From assembly GCA_921293015.1 (NCBI GenBank), contig OV121092.1:9802001-9866000 (forward strand): DNA of 64,000 nt, written 5' to 3'. The DNA is from Phorcus lineatus (Eukaryota > Mollusca > Gastropoda > Trochida > Trochidae). The notes under the pieces were generated by a model. The model was given only the letters and a program-made list of their open reading frames with translations, searched no databases and was not told the DNA's origin. Below are positions 37,257 to 50,422 of the stretch, piece by piece. The stretch's first letter is position 1; the number at the start of each line of letters is the position of its first letter. The position numbers and the translations under genes are program-made.

Positions 37257-39098
37257 ATTGATGTCTGTTCCTTGCTTCTGGTAGAATGCAATGAAAGAGT
37301 CGGAGTTGACTTTGTCTTTTATAGAAATCTCTCAGCATGAAAGATATGGCAATAACCTGTGTCACACCTCTATCATAGCGATTATGACTTCATATGGAGA
37401 TATATCTTAATCAATGCACTTTTTCCCAAATGCAGCGTTCTTCTTTTTCAGACATGATGTTTCCTAATTAAATGACTCCATGCTGTGATCTCACTTGAGT
37501 CCAGACAGAATGTCTTTCATCATTCTTACGCTAGAAACACTCACATTGGTCATTGAGGCCAGGGGGTAGGGGTATTATCTTTTCGTTTAAGTGTTTAAAG
37601 TTACAGAATATTTCTTTCCAAGTTCAACGAAACTATTAACAAAAAAACGTATGTCAAAATTAAATATTACAATCGATTTCTGATTTGAAACTGTCAAATT
37701 TCTTTTCAGATCAATGTCAGATGCCAGTTGATAGTATGGACATGACACTGATACTTTTTGACAAATCAAAGAGTACACAAACTTTGTAAAATCACTATGG
37801 TCATATGACTTCCGCACTTTTTTTAACACATCATTTATGGTTTTCTAATTGTAAATTAACAGGGGCTCGTTTTGTTTTATTAGCGCCAAATGTGTCACCA
37901 TCTATCAAAGTAAAGAGCGTCTGATGTAGGTTTCTTGATGAAATGCTAGGAATAGATTGATAAATGCATGCTTTGTTTAGGAATTCTACTGCAGATATAA
38001 TATTCAATATCCTTGTATTATAAAGGGTTAGGAATGGATTGGTTGTTTGTGGAATGGGCTTGGTAAGGTCAAAGTAGACTTCTTGAAGAACTTTAATATT
38101 GCCTTGCTAGTCCAAGTTAAACAGGACTTTTACATACAGACCACATGTTAGTTTTCATTATTTGTAATTTCACCATTTGAGTGTGACTCATTAATCACTT
38201 TGGCTGTGATTGTTCAAGACTGAAGGGAAACGTGGCTTTGCTAGTTTCTTTACAACCACAGACAGACCACTGACGCAACAGAGGAACATTTGGCACGAAT
38301 GCGAAGCCAGTGTGACGTCACCTCAAATATTGCAATTTCCTTGTTGCATATTTTTTTCTTCAACAAACCGTCTTGATTTAGTAACACTTATCATGGTCGA
38401 CAAAGGCTGTATTTTAATGAGGAACGTATTTGATTTTGACTCTTTTAGCATCCGCGGCACATTACTGAAGTAATTGAAAAGTATGCAATGGCGTTGGATC
38501 CTTTTAAAGTGAAATAGTTCTTCATGGCACTGATATCAACAGTAGGTAAGTTTTCAAACCCGACACTGAAAGTGTGCACACCTAAAACAGTTTAGATAAT
38601 GCAACATAGACTTGGAATGAAATTTCTTTTCTTAGTTTTCATTTCAGTAAATGGCGATCAAACCTGTTTCTTAGATTTATGCCAATTGTGTTATTTAGAT
38701 TTGTTGGTTCATTTGGTGAAACATAATCGTGGTTGACTAGAAAGACATCATAAGGGAGGTATTCAAAGTTCAAATTTACAGCTTGATTTCTTTTCTGAGA
38801 TGATGCAAAACCACCCTTGACATGATGATTCATTTGAGTAAACCTACAGTTTTCAGCGTGAATCTTGAATTGGTCACTGGATATAGCATGTTTTTGTCTT
38901 TTCTATGATTTGGCTTTTCTCAGTTTGAGCAGCAACTCACCTATTTTCTTCAAAGTGAGTATCAGTGATAATTCAAAACATACAAATATCTAGTTTGCAA
39001 CGGTCATTTTATTCAAATAGCTGTTTGTTTGACTTTATCTTGACTGTCTGTCAGAAAAGATACAATCCGCTGTGCCGACAGGGAAAGTTTATTCACTT

Positions 39099-39449
39099 TC
39101 ATCCGTGGTGACCCTTTCCTCCTTTACCCCCGTGGCCCTTTCCACCATGTCCTTTGCCTCCACCGTGACCTTTGCCTCCACCACGTCCTTTTCCTCCACC
39201 ACGACCTTTTCCCCCTCCACGGCCCTTGCCTCCTCCTCCTCTTCCGCCGTGTCCAGCCATGGTAGTCCCAAATACGGCAGCAAGAACTGTAAGAGAAATT
39301 TCATGAGTAAGTGAAAATAAGTAAAATCGTTGAGATATTGTTGTACAAATCAAAATGTCATATACACATCTGATAAAAGAAAATTGGACCCAAACATGTC
39401 CAATACACAAACCTGCTAAAACAAGAAGGGTGATGGTGAAAATCTGCAT
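39099..39449 (-). CDS. Copy 18: secreted Gly/Lys/His-rich protein
   Basis: Exon 1 is 39413-39449 and exon 2 is 39099-39286. The coding sequence and splice sites are standard. The spacer on its upstream side carries CGTATGCCAAAAT near 39841, also present upstream of copies 20-22. Confidence 0.77.
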   Translation of the reverse strand: MQIFTITLLVLAGLCIGHVWVQFSFIRCVYDILICTTISQRFYLFSLTHEISLTVLAAVFGTTMAGHGGRGGGGKGRGGGKGRGGGKGRGGGKGHGGGKGHGGKGHGGKGGKGHHG

Positions 39450-41290
39450 ATTGATGTCTGTTCCTTGCTCCTGGTAGAATGCAATGAAAGAATCGGAGTT
39501 GACTTTGTCTTTTATAGAAATCTCTCAGCATGAAAGATATGGCAATAACCTGTGGCACACCTCTATCATAGCGATTATGACTTCATATGGAGATATATCT
39601 TAATCACTGCACTTTTTCCAAAATGCAGCGTTCTTCTTTTTCAGACATGATGTTTCTTAATTAAATGACTCCATGCTGTGATCTCACATGAGTCGAGACA
39701 GAATGTCTTTCATCATTCTTACGCTAGAAACACTCACATTGGTCATTGAGGCCAGGGGGTAGGGGTATTATCTTTTCGTTTAAGTGTTTAAAGTTACAGA
39801 ATATTTCTTTCCAAGTTTAGCGAAACTATTAACAAAAAAACGTATGCCAAAATTAAATATTACAATCGATTTCTGATTTGAAACTGTCAAATTTCTTTTC
39901 AGATCAATGTCAGATGCCAGTTGATAGTATGGAAATGACACTGATACTTTTTGACAAATCAAAGAGTACACAAACTTTGTAAAATCACTATGGTCATATG
40001 ACTTCCGCACTTTTTTTAACACATCATTTATGGTTTTCTAATTGTAAATTAACAGGGGCTCGTTTTGTTTTATTAGCGCCAAATGTGTCACCATCTATCA
40101 AAGTAAAGAGCGTCTGATGTAGGTTTCTTGATGAAATGGTAGGAATAGATTGATAAATGCATGCTTTGTTTAGGAATTCCACTGCAGATATAATATTCAA
40201 TATCCTTGTATTATAAAGGGTTAGGAATGGATTGGTTGTTTGTGGAATGGGCTTGGTAAGGTCAAAGTAGACTTCTTGAAGAACTTTAATACTGCCTTGC
40301 TAGTCCAAGTTAAACAGGACTTTTACATACAGACCACATGTTAGTTTTCATTATTTGTAATTTCACCATTTGAGTGTGACTCATTAATCACTTTGGCTGT
40401 GATTGTTCAAGACTGAAGGAAAACGTGGCTTTGCTAGTTTCTTTACAACCACAGACAGACCACTGACGCAGCAGAGGAACATTTGGCACGAATGCGAAGC
40501 CAGTGTGACGTCACCTCAAATATTGCAATTTCCTTGTTGCATATTTTTTCTTCAACAAACCGTCTTGATTTAGTAACACTTATCATGGTCGACAAAGGCT
40601 GTATTTTAATGAGGAACGTATTTGATTTTGACTCTTTTAGCATACGCGGCACATTACTGAAGTAGTTGAAAAGTATGCAATGGTGTTGGATCCTTTTAAA
40701 GTGAAATAGTTCTTCATGGCACTGATATCAACAGTAGGTAAGTTTTCAAACCCGACACTGAAAGTGTGCACACCTAAAACAGTTTAGATAATGCAACATA
40801 GACTTGGAATGAAATTTCTTTTCTTAGTTTTCATTTCAGTAAATGGCGATCAAACCTGTTTCTTAGATTTATGCCAATTGTGTTATTTAAATTTGTTGGT
40901 TCATTTGGTGAAACATAATCGTGGTTGAGTAGAAAGACATCATAAGGGAGGTATTCAAAGTTCAAATTTACAGCTTGATTTCTTTTCTGAGATGATGCAA
41001 AACCACCCTTGACATGATGATTCATTTGAGTAAACCTACAGTTTTCAGCGTGAATCTTGAATTGGTCACTGGATATAGCATGTTTTTGTCTTTTCTATGA
41101 TTTGGCTTTTCTCAGTTTGAGCAGCAACTCACCTATTTTCTTCAAAGTGAGTATCAGTGATAATTCAAAACATACAAATATCTAGTTTGCAACGGTCATT
41201 TTATTCAAATAGCTGTTTGTTTGACTTTATCTTGACTGTCTGTCAGAAAAGATACAATCCGCTGTGCCGACAGGGAAAGTTTATTCACTT

Positions 41291-41641
41291 TCATCCGTGG
41301 TGACCCTTTCCTCCTTTACCCCCGTGGCCCTTTCCACCATGTCCTTTGCCTCCACCGTGACCTTTGCCTCCACCACGTCCTTTTCCTCCACCACGACCTT
41401 TTCCCCCTCCACGGCCCTTGCCTCCTCCTCCTCTTCCGCCGTGTCCAGCCATGGTAGTCCCAAATACGGCAGCAAGAACTGTAAGAGAAATTTCATGAGT
41501 AAGTGAAAATAAGTAAAATCGTTGAGATATTGTTGTACAAATCAAAATGTCATATACACATCTGATAAAAGAAAATTAGACCCAAACATGTCCAATACAC
41601 AAACCTGCTAAAACAAGAAGGGTGATGGTGAAAATCTGCAT
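41291..41641 (-). CDS. Copy 19: secreted Gly/Lys/His-rich protein; intron has in-frame stop
   Basis: Exon 1 is 41605-41641 and exon 2 is 41291-41478. A G-to-A change near 41578 (AAATTAGACCC) creates TAA in frame 0 within the intron. This is the only full-length copy whose intron-retained frame is closed, while its spliced product is unchanged. That is what splicing predicts, and it is mild evidence that the intron is normally removed. Confidence 0.77.
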
Positions 41642-43483
41642 ATTGATGTCTGTTCCTTGCTCCTGGTAGAATGCAATGAAAGAGTCGGAGTTGACTTTGT
41701 CTTTTATAGAAATCTCTCAGCATGAAAGATATGGCAATAACCTGTGGCACACCTCTATCATAGCGATTATGACTTCAAATGGAGATATATCTTAATCACT
41801 GCACTTTTTCCAAAATGCAGCGTTCTTCTTTTTCAGACATGATGTTTCTTAATTAAATGACTCCATGCTGTGATCTCACATGAGTCGAGACAGAATGTCT
41901 TTCATCATTCTTACGCTAGAAACACTCACATTGGTCATTGAGGCCAGGGGGTAGGGGTATTATCTTATCGTTTAAGTGTTTAAAGTTACAGAATATTTCT
42001 TTCCAAGTTCAACGAAACTATTAACAAAAAAACGTATGTCAAAATTAAATATTACAATCGATTTCTGATTTGAAACTGTCAAATTTCTTTTCAGATCAAT
42101 GTCAGATGCCAGTTGATAGTATGGACATGACACTGATACTTTTTGACAAATCAAAGAGTACACAAACTTTGTAAAATCACTATGGTCATATGACTTCCGC
42201 ACTTTTTTTAACACATCATTTATGGTTTTCTAATTGTAAATTAACAGGGGCTCGTTTTGTTTTATTAGCGCCAAATGTGTCACCATCTATCAAAGTAAAG
42301 AGCGTCTGATGTAGGTTTCTTGATGAAATGGTAGGAATAGATTGATAAATGCATGCTTTGTTTAGGAATTCTACTGCAGATATAATATTCAATATCCTTG
42401 TATTATAAAGGGTTAGGAATGGATTGGTTGTTTGTGGAATGGGCTTGGTAAGGTCAAAGTAGACTTCTTGAAGAACTTTAATACTGCCTTGCTAGTCCAA
42501 GTTAAACAGGACTTTTACATACAGACCACATGTTAGTTTTCATTATTTGTAATTTCACCATTTGAGTGTGACTCATTAATCACTTTGGCTGTGATTGTTC
42601 AAGACTGAAGGGAAACGTGGCTTTGCTAGTTTCTTTACAACCACAGACAGACCACTGACGCAGCAGAGGAACATTTGGCACGAATGCGAAGCCAGTGTGA
42701 CGTCACCTCAAATATTGCAATTTCCTTGTTGCATATTTTTTCTTCAACAAACCGTCTTGATTTAGTAACACTTATCATGGTCGACAAAGGCTGTATTTTA
42801 ATGAGGAACGTATTTGATTTTGACTCTTTTAGCATACGCGGCACATTACTGAAGTAGTTGAAAAGTATGCAATGGCGTTGGATCCTTTAAAAGTGAAAAT
42901 AGTTCTTCATGGCACTGATATCAACAGTAGGTAAGTTTTCAAACCCGACACTGAAAGTGTGCACACCTAAAACAGTTTAGATAATGCAACATAGACTTGG
43001 AATGAAATTTCTTTTCTTAGTTTTCATTTCAGTAAATGGCGATCAAACCTGTTTCTTAGATTTATGCCAATTGTGTTATTTAAATTTGTTGGTTCATTTG
43101 GTGAAACATAATCGTGGTTGAGTAGAAAGACATCATAAGGGAGGTATTCAAAGTTCAAATTTACAGCTTGATTTCTTTTCTGAGATGATGCAAAACCACC
43201 CTTGACATGTTGATTTATTTGAGTAAACCTACAGTTTTCAGCGTGAATCTTGAATTGGTCACTGGATATAGCATGTTTTTGTCTTTTCTATGATTTGGCT
43301 TTTCTCAGTTTGAGCAGCAACTCACCTATTTTCTTCAAAGTGAGTATCAGTGATAATTCAAAACATACAAATATCTAGTTTGCAACGGTCATTTTATTCA
43401 AATAGCTGTTTGTTTGACTTTATCTTGACTGTCTGTCAGAAAAGATACAATCCGCTGTGCCGACAGGGAAAGTTTATTCACTT

Positions 43484-43834
43484 TCATCCGTGGTGACCCT
43501 TTCCTCCTTTACCCCCGTGGCCCTTTCCACCATGTCCTTTGCCTCCACCGTGACCTTTGCCTCCACCACGTCCTTTTCCTCCACCACGACCTTTTCCCCC
43601 TCCACGGCCCTTGCCTCCTCCTCCTCTTCCGCCGTGTCCAGCCATGGTAGTCCCAAATACGGCAGCAAGAACTGTAAGAGAAATTTCATGAGTAAGTGAA
43701 AATAAGTAAAATCGTTGAGATATTGTTGTACAAATCAAAATGTCATATACACATCTGATAAAAGAAAATTGGACCCAAACATGTCCAATACACAAACCTG
43801 CTAAAACAAGAAGGGTGATGGTGAAAATCTGCAT
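43484..43834 (-). CDS. Copy 20: secreted Gly/Lys/His-rich protein
   Basis: Exon 1 is 43798-43834 and exon 2 is 43484-43671. The coding sequence is standard. It groups with copies 21 and 22 by spacer changes, such as CTCTCATGAGTCG near 44069. Confidence 0.77.
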   Translation of the reverse strand: MQIFTITLLVLAGLCIGHVWVQFSFIRCVYDILICTTISQRFYLFSLTHEISLTVLAAVFGTTMAGHGGRGGGGKGRGGGKGRGGGKGRGGGKGHGGGKGHGGKGHGGKGGKGHHG

Positions 43835-45678
43835 ATTGATGTCTGTTCCTTGCTTCTGGTAGAATGCAATGAAAGAGTCGGAGTTGACTTTGTCTTTTAT
43901 AGAAATCTCTCAGCATGAAAGATATGGCAATAACCTGTGGCACACCTCTATCATAGCGATTATGACTTCATATGGAGATATATCTTAATCACTGCACTTT
44001 TTCCAAAATGCAGCGTTCTTCTTTTTCAGACATGATGTTTCCTAATTAAATGACTCCATGCTGTGATCTCTCATGAGTCGAGACAGAATGTCTTTCATCA
44101 TTCTTACGCTAGAAACACTCACATTGGTCATTGAGGCCAGGGGGTAGGGGTATTATCTTTTCGTTTAAGTGTTTAAAGTTACAGAATATTTCTTTCCAAG
44201 TTTAGCGAAACTATTAACAAAAAAACGTATGCCAAAATTAAATATTACAATCGATTTCTGATTTGAAACTGTCAAATTTCTTTTCAGATCAATGTCAGAT
44301 GCCAGTTGATAGTATGGACATGACACTGATACTTTTTGACAAATCAAAGAGTACACAAACTTTGTAAAATCACTATGGTCATATGACTTCCGCACTTTTT
44401 TTTAAACACATCATTTATGGTTTTCTAATTGTAAATTAACAGGGGCTCGTTTTGTTTTATTAGCGCCAAATGTGTCACCATCTATCAAAGTAAAGAGCGT
44501 CTGATGTAGGTTTCTTGATGAAATGGTAGGAATAGATTGATAAATGAATGCTTTGTTTAGGAATTCTACTGCAGATATAATATTCAATGTCCTTGTATTA
44601 TAAAGGGTTAGGAATGGATTGGTTGTTTGTGGAATGGGCTTGGTAAGGTCAAAGTAGACTTCTTGAAGAACTTTAATACTGCCTTGCTAGTCCAAGTTAA
44701 ACAGGACTTTTACATACAGACCACATGTTAGTTTTCATTATTTGTAATTTCACCATTTGAATGTGACTCATTAATCACTTTGGCTGTGATTGTTCAAGAC
44801 TGAAGGGAAACGTGGCTTTGCTAGTTTCTTTACAACCACAGACAGACCACTGACGCAGCAGAGGAACATTTGGCACGAATGCGAAGCCAGTGTGACGTCA
44901 CCTCAAATATTGCAATTTCCTTGTTGCATATTTTTTCTTCAACAAACCGTCTTGATTTAGTAACACTTATCATGGTCGACAAAGGCTGTATTTTAATGAG
45001 GAACGTATTTGATTTTGACTCTTTTAGCATACGCGGCACATTACTGAAGTAGTTGAAAAGTATGCAATGGCGTTGGATCCTTTAAAAGTGAAAATAGTTC
45101 TTCATGGCACTGATATCAACAGTAGGTAAGTTTTCAAACCCGACACTGAAAGTGTGCACACCTAAAACAGTTTAGATAATGCAACATAGACTTGGAATGA
45201 AATTTCTTTTCTTAGTTTTCATTTCAGTAAATGGCGATCAAACCTGTTTCTTAGATTTATGCCAATTGTGTTATTTAAATTTGTTGGTTCATTTGGTGAA
45301 ACATAATCGTGGTTGAGTAGAAAGACATCATAAGGGAGGTATTCAAAGTTCAAATTTACAGCTTGATTTCTTTTCTGAGATGATGCAAAACCACCCTTGA
45401 CATGTTGATTTATTTGAGTAAACCTACAGTTTTCAGCGTGAATCTTGAATTGGTCACTGGATATAGCATGTTTTTGTCTTTTCTATGATTTGGCTTTTCT
45501 CAGTTTGAGCAGCAACTCACCTATTTTCTTCAAAGTGAGTATCAGTGATAATTCAAAACATACAAATATCTAGTTTGCAACGGTCATTTTATTCAAATAG
45601 CTGTTTGTTTGACTTTATCTTGACTGTCTGTCAGAAAAGATACAATCCGCTGTGCCGACAGGGAAAGTTTATTCACTT

Positions 45679-46029
45679 TCATCCGTGGTGACCCTTTCCT
45701 CCTTTACCCCCGTGGCCCTTTCCACCATGTCCTTTGCCTCCACCGTGACCTTTGCCTCCACCACGTCCTTTTCCTCCACCACGACCTTTTCCCCCTCCAC
45801 GGCCCTTGCCTCCTCCTCCTCTTCCGCCGTGTCCAGCCATGGTAGTCCCAAATACGGCAGCAAGAACTGTAAGAGAAATTTCATGAGTAAGTGAAAATAA
45901 GTAAAATCGTTGAGATATTGTTGTACAAATCAAAATGTCATATACACATCTGATAAAAGAAAATTGGACCCAAACATGTCCAATACACAAACCTGCTAAA
46001 ACAAGAAGGGTGATGGTGAAAATCTGCAT
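45679..46029 (-). CDS. Copy 21: secreted Gly/Lys/His-rich protein
   Basis: Exon 1 is 45993-46029 and exon 2 is 45679-45866. It is nearly identical to copy 20 at unit scale (period 2195 bp). Confidence 0.77.
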   Translation of the reverse strand: MQIFTITLLVLAGLCIGHVWVQFSFIRCVYDILICTTISQRFYLFSLTHEISLTVLAAVFGTTMAGHGGRGGGGKGRGGGKGRGGGKGRGGGKGHGGGKGHGGKGHGGKGGKGHHG

Positions 46030-47873
46030 ATTGATGTCTGTTCCTTGCTTCTGGTAGAATGCAATGAAAGAGTCGGAGTTGACTTTGTCTTTTATAGAAA
46101 TCTCTCAGCATGAAAGATATGGCAATAACCTGTGGCACACCTCTATCATAGCGATTATGACTTCATATGGAGATATATCTTAATCACTGCACTTTTTCCA
46201 AAATGCAGCGTTCTTCTTTTTCAGACATGATGTTTCCTAATTAAATGACTCCATGCTGTGATCTCTCATGAGTCGAGACAGAATGTCTTTCATCATTCTT
46301 ACGCTAGAAACACTCACATTGGCCATTGAGGCCAGGGGGTAGGGGTATTATCTTTTCGTTTAAGTGTTTAAAGTTACAGAATATTTCTTTCCAAGTTTAG
46401 CGAAACTATTAACAAAAAAACGTATGCCAAAATTAAATATTACAATCGATTTCTGATTTGAAACTGTCAAATTTCTTTTCAGATCAATGTCAGATGCCAG
46501 TTGATAGTATGGACATGACACTGATACTTTTTGACAAATCAAAGAGTACACAAACTTTGTAAAATCACTATGGTCATATGACTTCCGCACTTTTTTTTAA
46601 ACACATCATTTATGGTTTTCTAATTGTAAATTAACAGGGGCTCGTTTTGTTTTATTAGCGCCAAATGTGTCACCATCTATCAAAGTAAAGAGCGTCTGAT
46701 GTAGGTTTCTTGATGAAATGGTAGGAATAGATTGATAAATGCATGCTTTGTTTAGGAATTCTACTGCAGATATAATATTCAATGTCCTTGTATTATAAAG
46801 GGTTAGGAATGGATTGGTTGTTTGTGGAATGGGCTTGGTAAGGTCAAAGTAGACTTCTTGAAGAACTTTAATACTGCCTTGCTAGTCCAAGTTAAACAGG
46901 ACTTTTACATACAGACCACATGTTAGTTTTCATTATTTGTAATTTCACCATTTGAGTGTGACTCATTAATCACTTTGGCTGTGATTGTTCAAGACTGAAG
47001 GGAAACGTGGCTTTGCTAGTTTCTTTACAACCACAGACAGACCACTGACGCAGCAGAGGAACATTTGGCACGAATGCGAAGCCAGTGTGACGTCACCTCA
47101 AATATTGCAATTTCCTTGTTGCATATTTTTTCTTCAACAAACCGTCTTGATTTAGTAACACTTATCATGGTCGACAAAGGCTGTATTTTAATGAGGAACG
47201 TATTTGATTTTGACTCTTTTAGCATACGCGGCACATTACTGAAGTAGTTGAAAAGTATGCAATGGCGTTGGATCCTTTAAAAGTGAAAATAGTTCTTCAT
47301 GGCACTGATATCAACAGTAGGTAAGTTTTCAAACCCGACACTGAAAGTGTGCACACCTAAAACAGTTTAGATAATGCAACATAGACTTGGAATGAAATTT
47401 CTTTTCTTAGTTTTCATTTCAGTAAATGGCGATCAAACCTGTTTCTTAGATTTATGCCAATTGTGTTATTTAAATTTGTTGGTTCATTTGGTGAAACATA
47501 ATCGTGGTTGAGTAGAAAGACATCATAAGGGAGGTATTCAAAGTTCAAATTTACAGCTTGATTTCTTTTCTGAGATGATGCAAAACCACCCTTGACATGA
47601 TGATTCATTTGAGTAAACCTACAGTTTTCAGCGTGAATCTTGAATTGGTCACTGGATATAGCATGTTTTTGTCTTTTCTATGATTTGGCTTTTCTCAGTT
47701 TGAGCAGCAACTCACCTATTTTCTTCAAAGTGAGTATCAGTGATAATTCAAAACATACAAATATCTAGTTTGCAACGGTCATTTTATTCAAATAGCTGTT
47801 TGTTTGACTTTATCTTGACTGTCTGTCAGAAAAGATACAATCCGCTGTGCCGACAGGGAAAGTTTATTCACTT

Positions 47874-48224
47874 TCATCCGTGGTGACCCTTTCCTCCTTT
47901 ACCCCCGTGGCCCTTTCCACCATGTCCTTTGCCTCCACCGTGACCTTTGCCTCCACCACGTCCTTTTCCTCCACCACGACCTTTTCCCCCTCCACGGCCC
48001 TTGCCTCCTCCTCCTCTTCCGCCGTGTCCAGCCATGGTAGTCCCAAATACGGCAGCAAGAACTGTAAGAGAAATTTCATGAGTAAGTGAAAATAAGTAAA
48101 ATCGTTGAGATATTGTTGTACAAATCAAAATGTCATATACACATCTGATAAAAGAAAATTGGACCCAAACATGTCCAATACACAAACCTGCTAAAACAAG
48201 AAGGGTGATGGTGAAAATCTGCAT
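47874..48224 (-). CDS. Copy 22: secreted Gly/Lys/His-rich protein
   Basis: Exon 1 is 48188-48224 and exon 2 is 47874-48061. The gene itself is standard. Its upstream spacer contains a small private patch at about 48549-48560, where TTTCGTTTAA is replaced by TCCCCTTTTTA. This extends an unrelated antisense ORF and has no obvious role. Confidence 0.77.
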   Translation of the reverse strand: MQIFTITLLVLAGLCIGHVWVQFSFIRCVYDILICTTISQRFYLFSLTHEISLTVLAAVFGTTMAGHGGRGGGGKGRGGGKGRGGGKGRGGGKGHGGGKGHGGKGHGGKGGKGHHG

Positions 48225-50071
48225 ATTGATGTCTGTTCCTTGCTTCTGGTAGAATGCAATGAAAGAGTCGGAGTTGACTTTGTCTTTTATAGAAATCTCT
48301 CAGCATGAAAGATATGGCAATAACCTGTGGCACACCTCTATCATAGCGATTATGACTTCATATGGAGATATATCTTAATCACTGCACTTTTTCCAAAATG
48401 CAGCGTTCTTCTTTTTCAGACATGATGTTTCCTAATTAAATGACTCCATGCTGTGATCTCTCATGAGTCGAGACAGAATGTCTTTCATCATTCTTACGCT
48501 AGAAACACTCACATTGGCCATTGAGGCCAGGGGGTAGGGGTATTATCTTTCCCCTTTTTAGTGTTTAAAGTTACAGAATATTTCTTTCCAAGTTTAGCGA
48601 AACTATTAACAAAAAAACGTATGCCAAAATTAAATATTACAATCGATTTCTGATTTGAAACTGTCAAATTTCTTTTCAGATCAATGTCAGATGCCAGTTG
48701 ATAGTATGGACATGACACTGATACTTTTTGACAAATCAAAGAGTACACAAACTTTGTAAAATCACTATGGTCATATGACTTCCGCACTTTTTTTTAAACA
48801 CATCATTTATGGTTTTCTAATTGTAAATTAACAGGGGCTCGTTTTGTTTTATTAGCGCCAAATGTGTCACCATCTATCAAAGTAAAGAGCGTCTGATGTA
48901 GGTTTCTTGATGAAATGGTAGGAATAGATTGATAAATGAATGCTTTGTTTAGGAATTCTACTGCAGATATAATATTCAATGTCCTCGTATTATAAAGGGT
49001 TAGGAATGGATTGGTTGTTTGTGGAATGGGCTTGGTAAGGTCAAAGTAGACTTCTTGAAGAACTTTAATACTGCCTTGCTAGTCCAAGTTAAACAGGACT
49101 TTTACATACAGACCACATGTTAGTTTTCATTATTTGTAATTTCACCATTTGAGTGTGACTCATTAATCACTTTGGCTGTGATTGTTCAAGACTGAAGGGA
49201 AACGTGGCTTTGCTAGTTTCTTTACAACCACAGACAGACCACTGACGCAACAGAGGAACATTTGGCATGAATGCGAAGCCAGTGTGACGTCACCTCAAAT
49301 ATTGCAATTTCCTTGTTGCATATTTTTTTCTTCAACAAACCGTCTTGATTTAGTAACACTTATCATGGTCGACAAAGGCTGTATTTTAATGAGGAACGTA
49401 TTTGATTTTGACTCTTTTAGCATACGCGGCACATTACTGAAGTAGTTGAAAAGTATGCAATGGCGTTGGATCCTTTAAAAGTGAAAATAGTTCTTCATGG
49501 CACTGATATCAACAGTAGGTAAGTTTTCAAACCCGACACTGAAAGTGTGCACACCTAAAACAGTTTAGATAATGCAACATAGACTTGGAATGAAATTTCT
49601 TTTCTTAGTTTTCATTTCAGTAAATGGCGATCAAACCTGTTTCTTAGATTTATGCCAATTGTGTTATTTAGATTTGTTGGTTCATTTGGTGAAACATAAT
49701 CGTGGTTGACTAGAAAGACATCATAAGGGAGGTATTCAAAGTTCAAATTTACAGCTTGATTTCTTTTCTGAGATGATGCAAAACCACCCTTGACATGATG
49801 ATTCATTTGAGTAAACCTACAGTTTTCAGCGTGAATCTTGAATTGGTCACTGGATATAGCATGTTTTTGTCTTTTCTATGATTTGGCTTTTCTCAGTTTG
49901 AGCAGCAACTCACCTATTTTCTTCAAAGTGAGTATCAGTGATAATTCAAAACATACAAATATCTAGTTTGCAACGGTCATTTTATTCAAATAGCTGTTTG
50001 TTTGACTTTATCTTGACTGTCTGTCAGAAAAGATACAATCCGCTGTGCCGACAGTGAAAGTTTATTCACTT

Positions 50072-50422
50072 TCATCCGTGGTGACCCTTTCCTCCTTTAC
50101 CCCCGTGGCCCTTTCCACCATGTCCTTTGCCTCCACCGTGACCTTTGCCTCCACCACGTCCTTTTCCTCCACCACGACCTTTTCCCCCTCCACGGCCCTT
50201 GCCTCCTCCTCCTCTTCCGCCGTGTCCAGCCATGGTAGTCCCAAATACGGCAGCAAGAACTGTAAGAGAAATTTCATGAGTAAGTGAAAATGAGTAAAAT
50301 CGTTGAGATATTGTTGTACAAATCAAAATGTCATATACACATCTGATAAAAGAAAATTGGACCCAAACATGTCCAATACACAAACCTGCTAAAACAAGAA
50401 GGGTGATGGTGAAAATCTGCAT
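50072..50422 (-). CDS. Copy 23: last full-length Gly/Lys/His-rich gene of the array
   Basis: Exon 1 is 50386-50422 and exon 2 is 50072-50259. The coding sequence is standard, the TATA box is at 50482-50489 and AATAAA is at 50061-50066. A complete spacer lies upstream, followed by the truncated 24th copy. Confidence 0.77.
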   Translation of the reverse strand: MQIFTITLLVLAGLCIGHVWVQFSFIRCVYDILICTTISQRFYSFSLTHEISLTVLAAVFGTTMAGHGGRGGGGKGRGGGKGRGGGKGRGGGKGHGGGKGHGGKGHGGKGGKGHHG

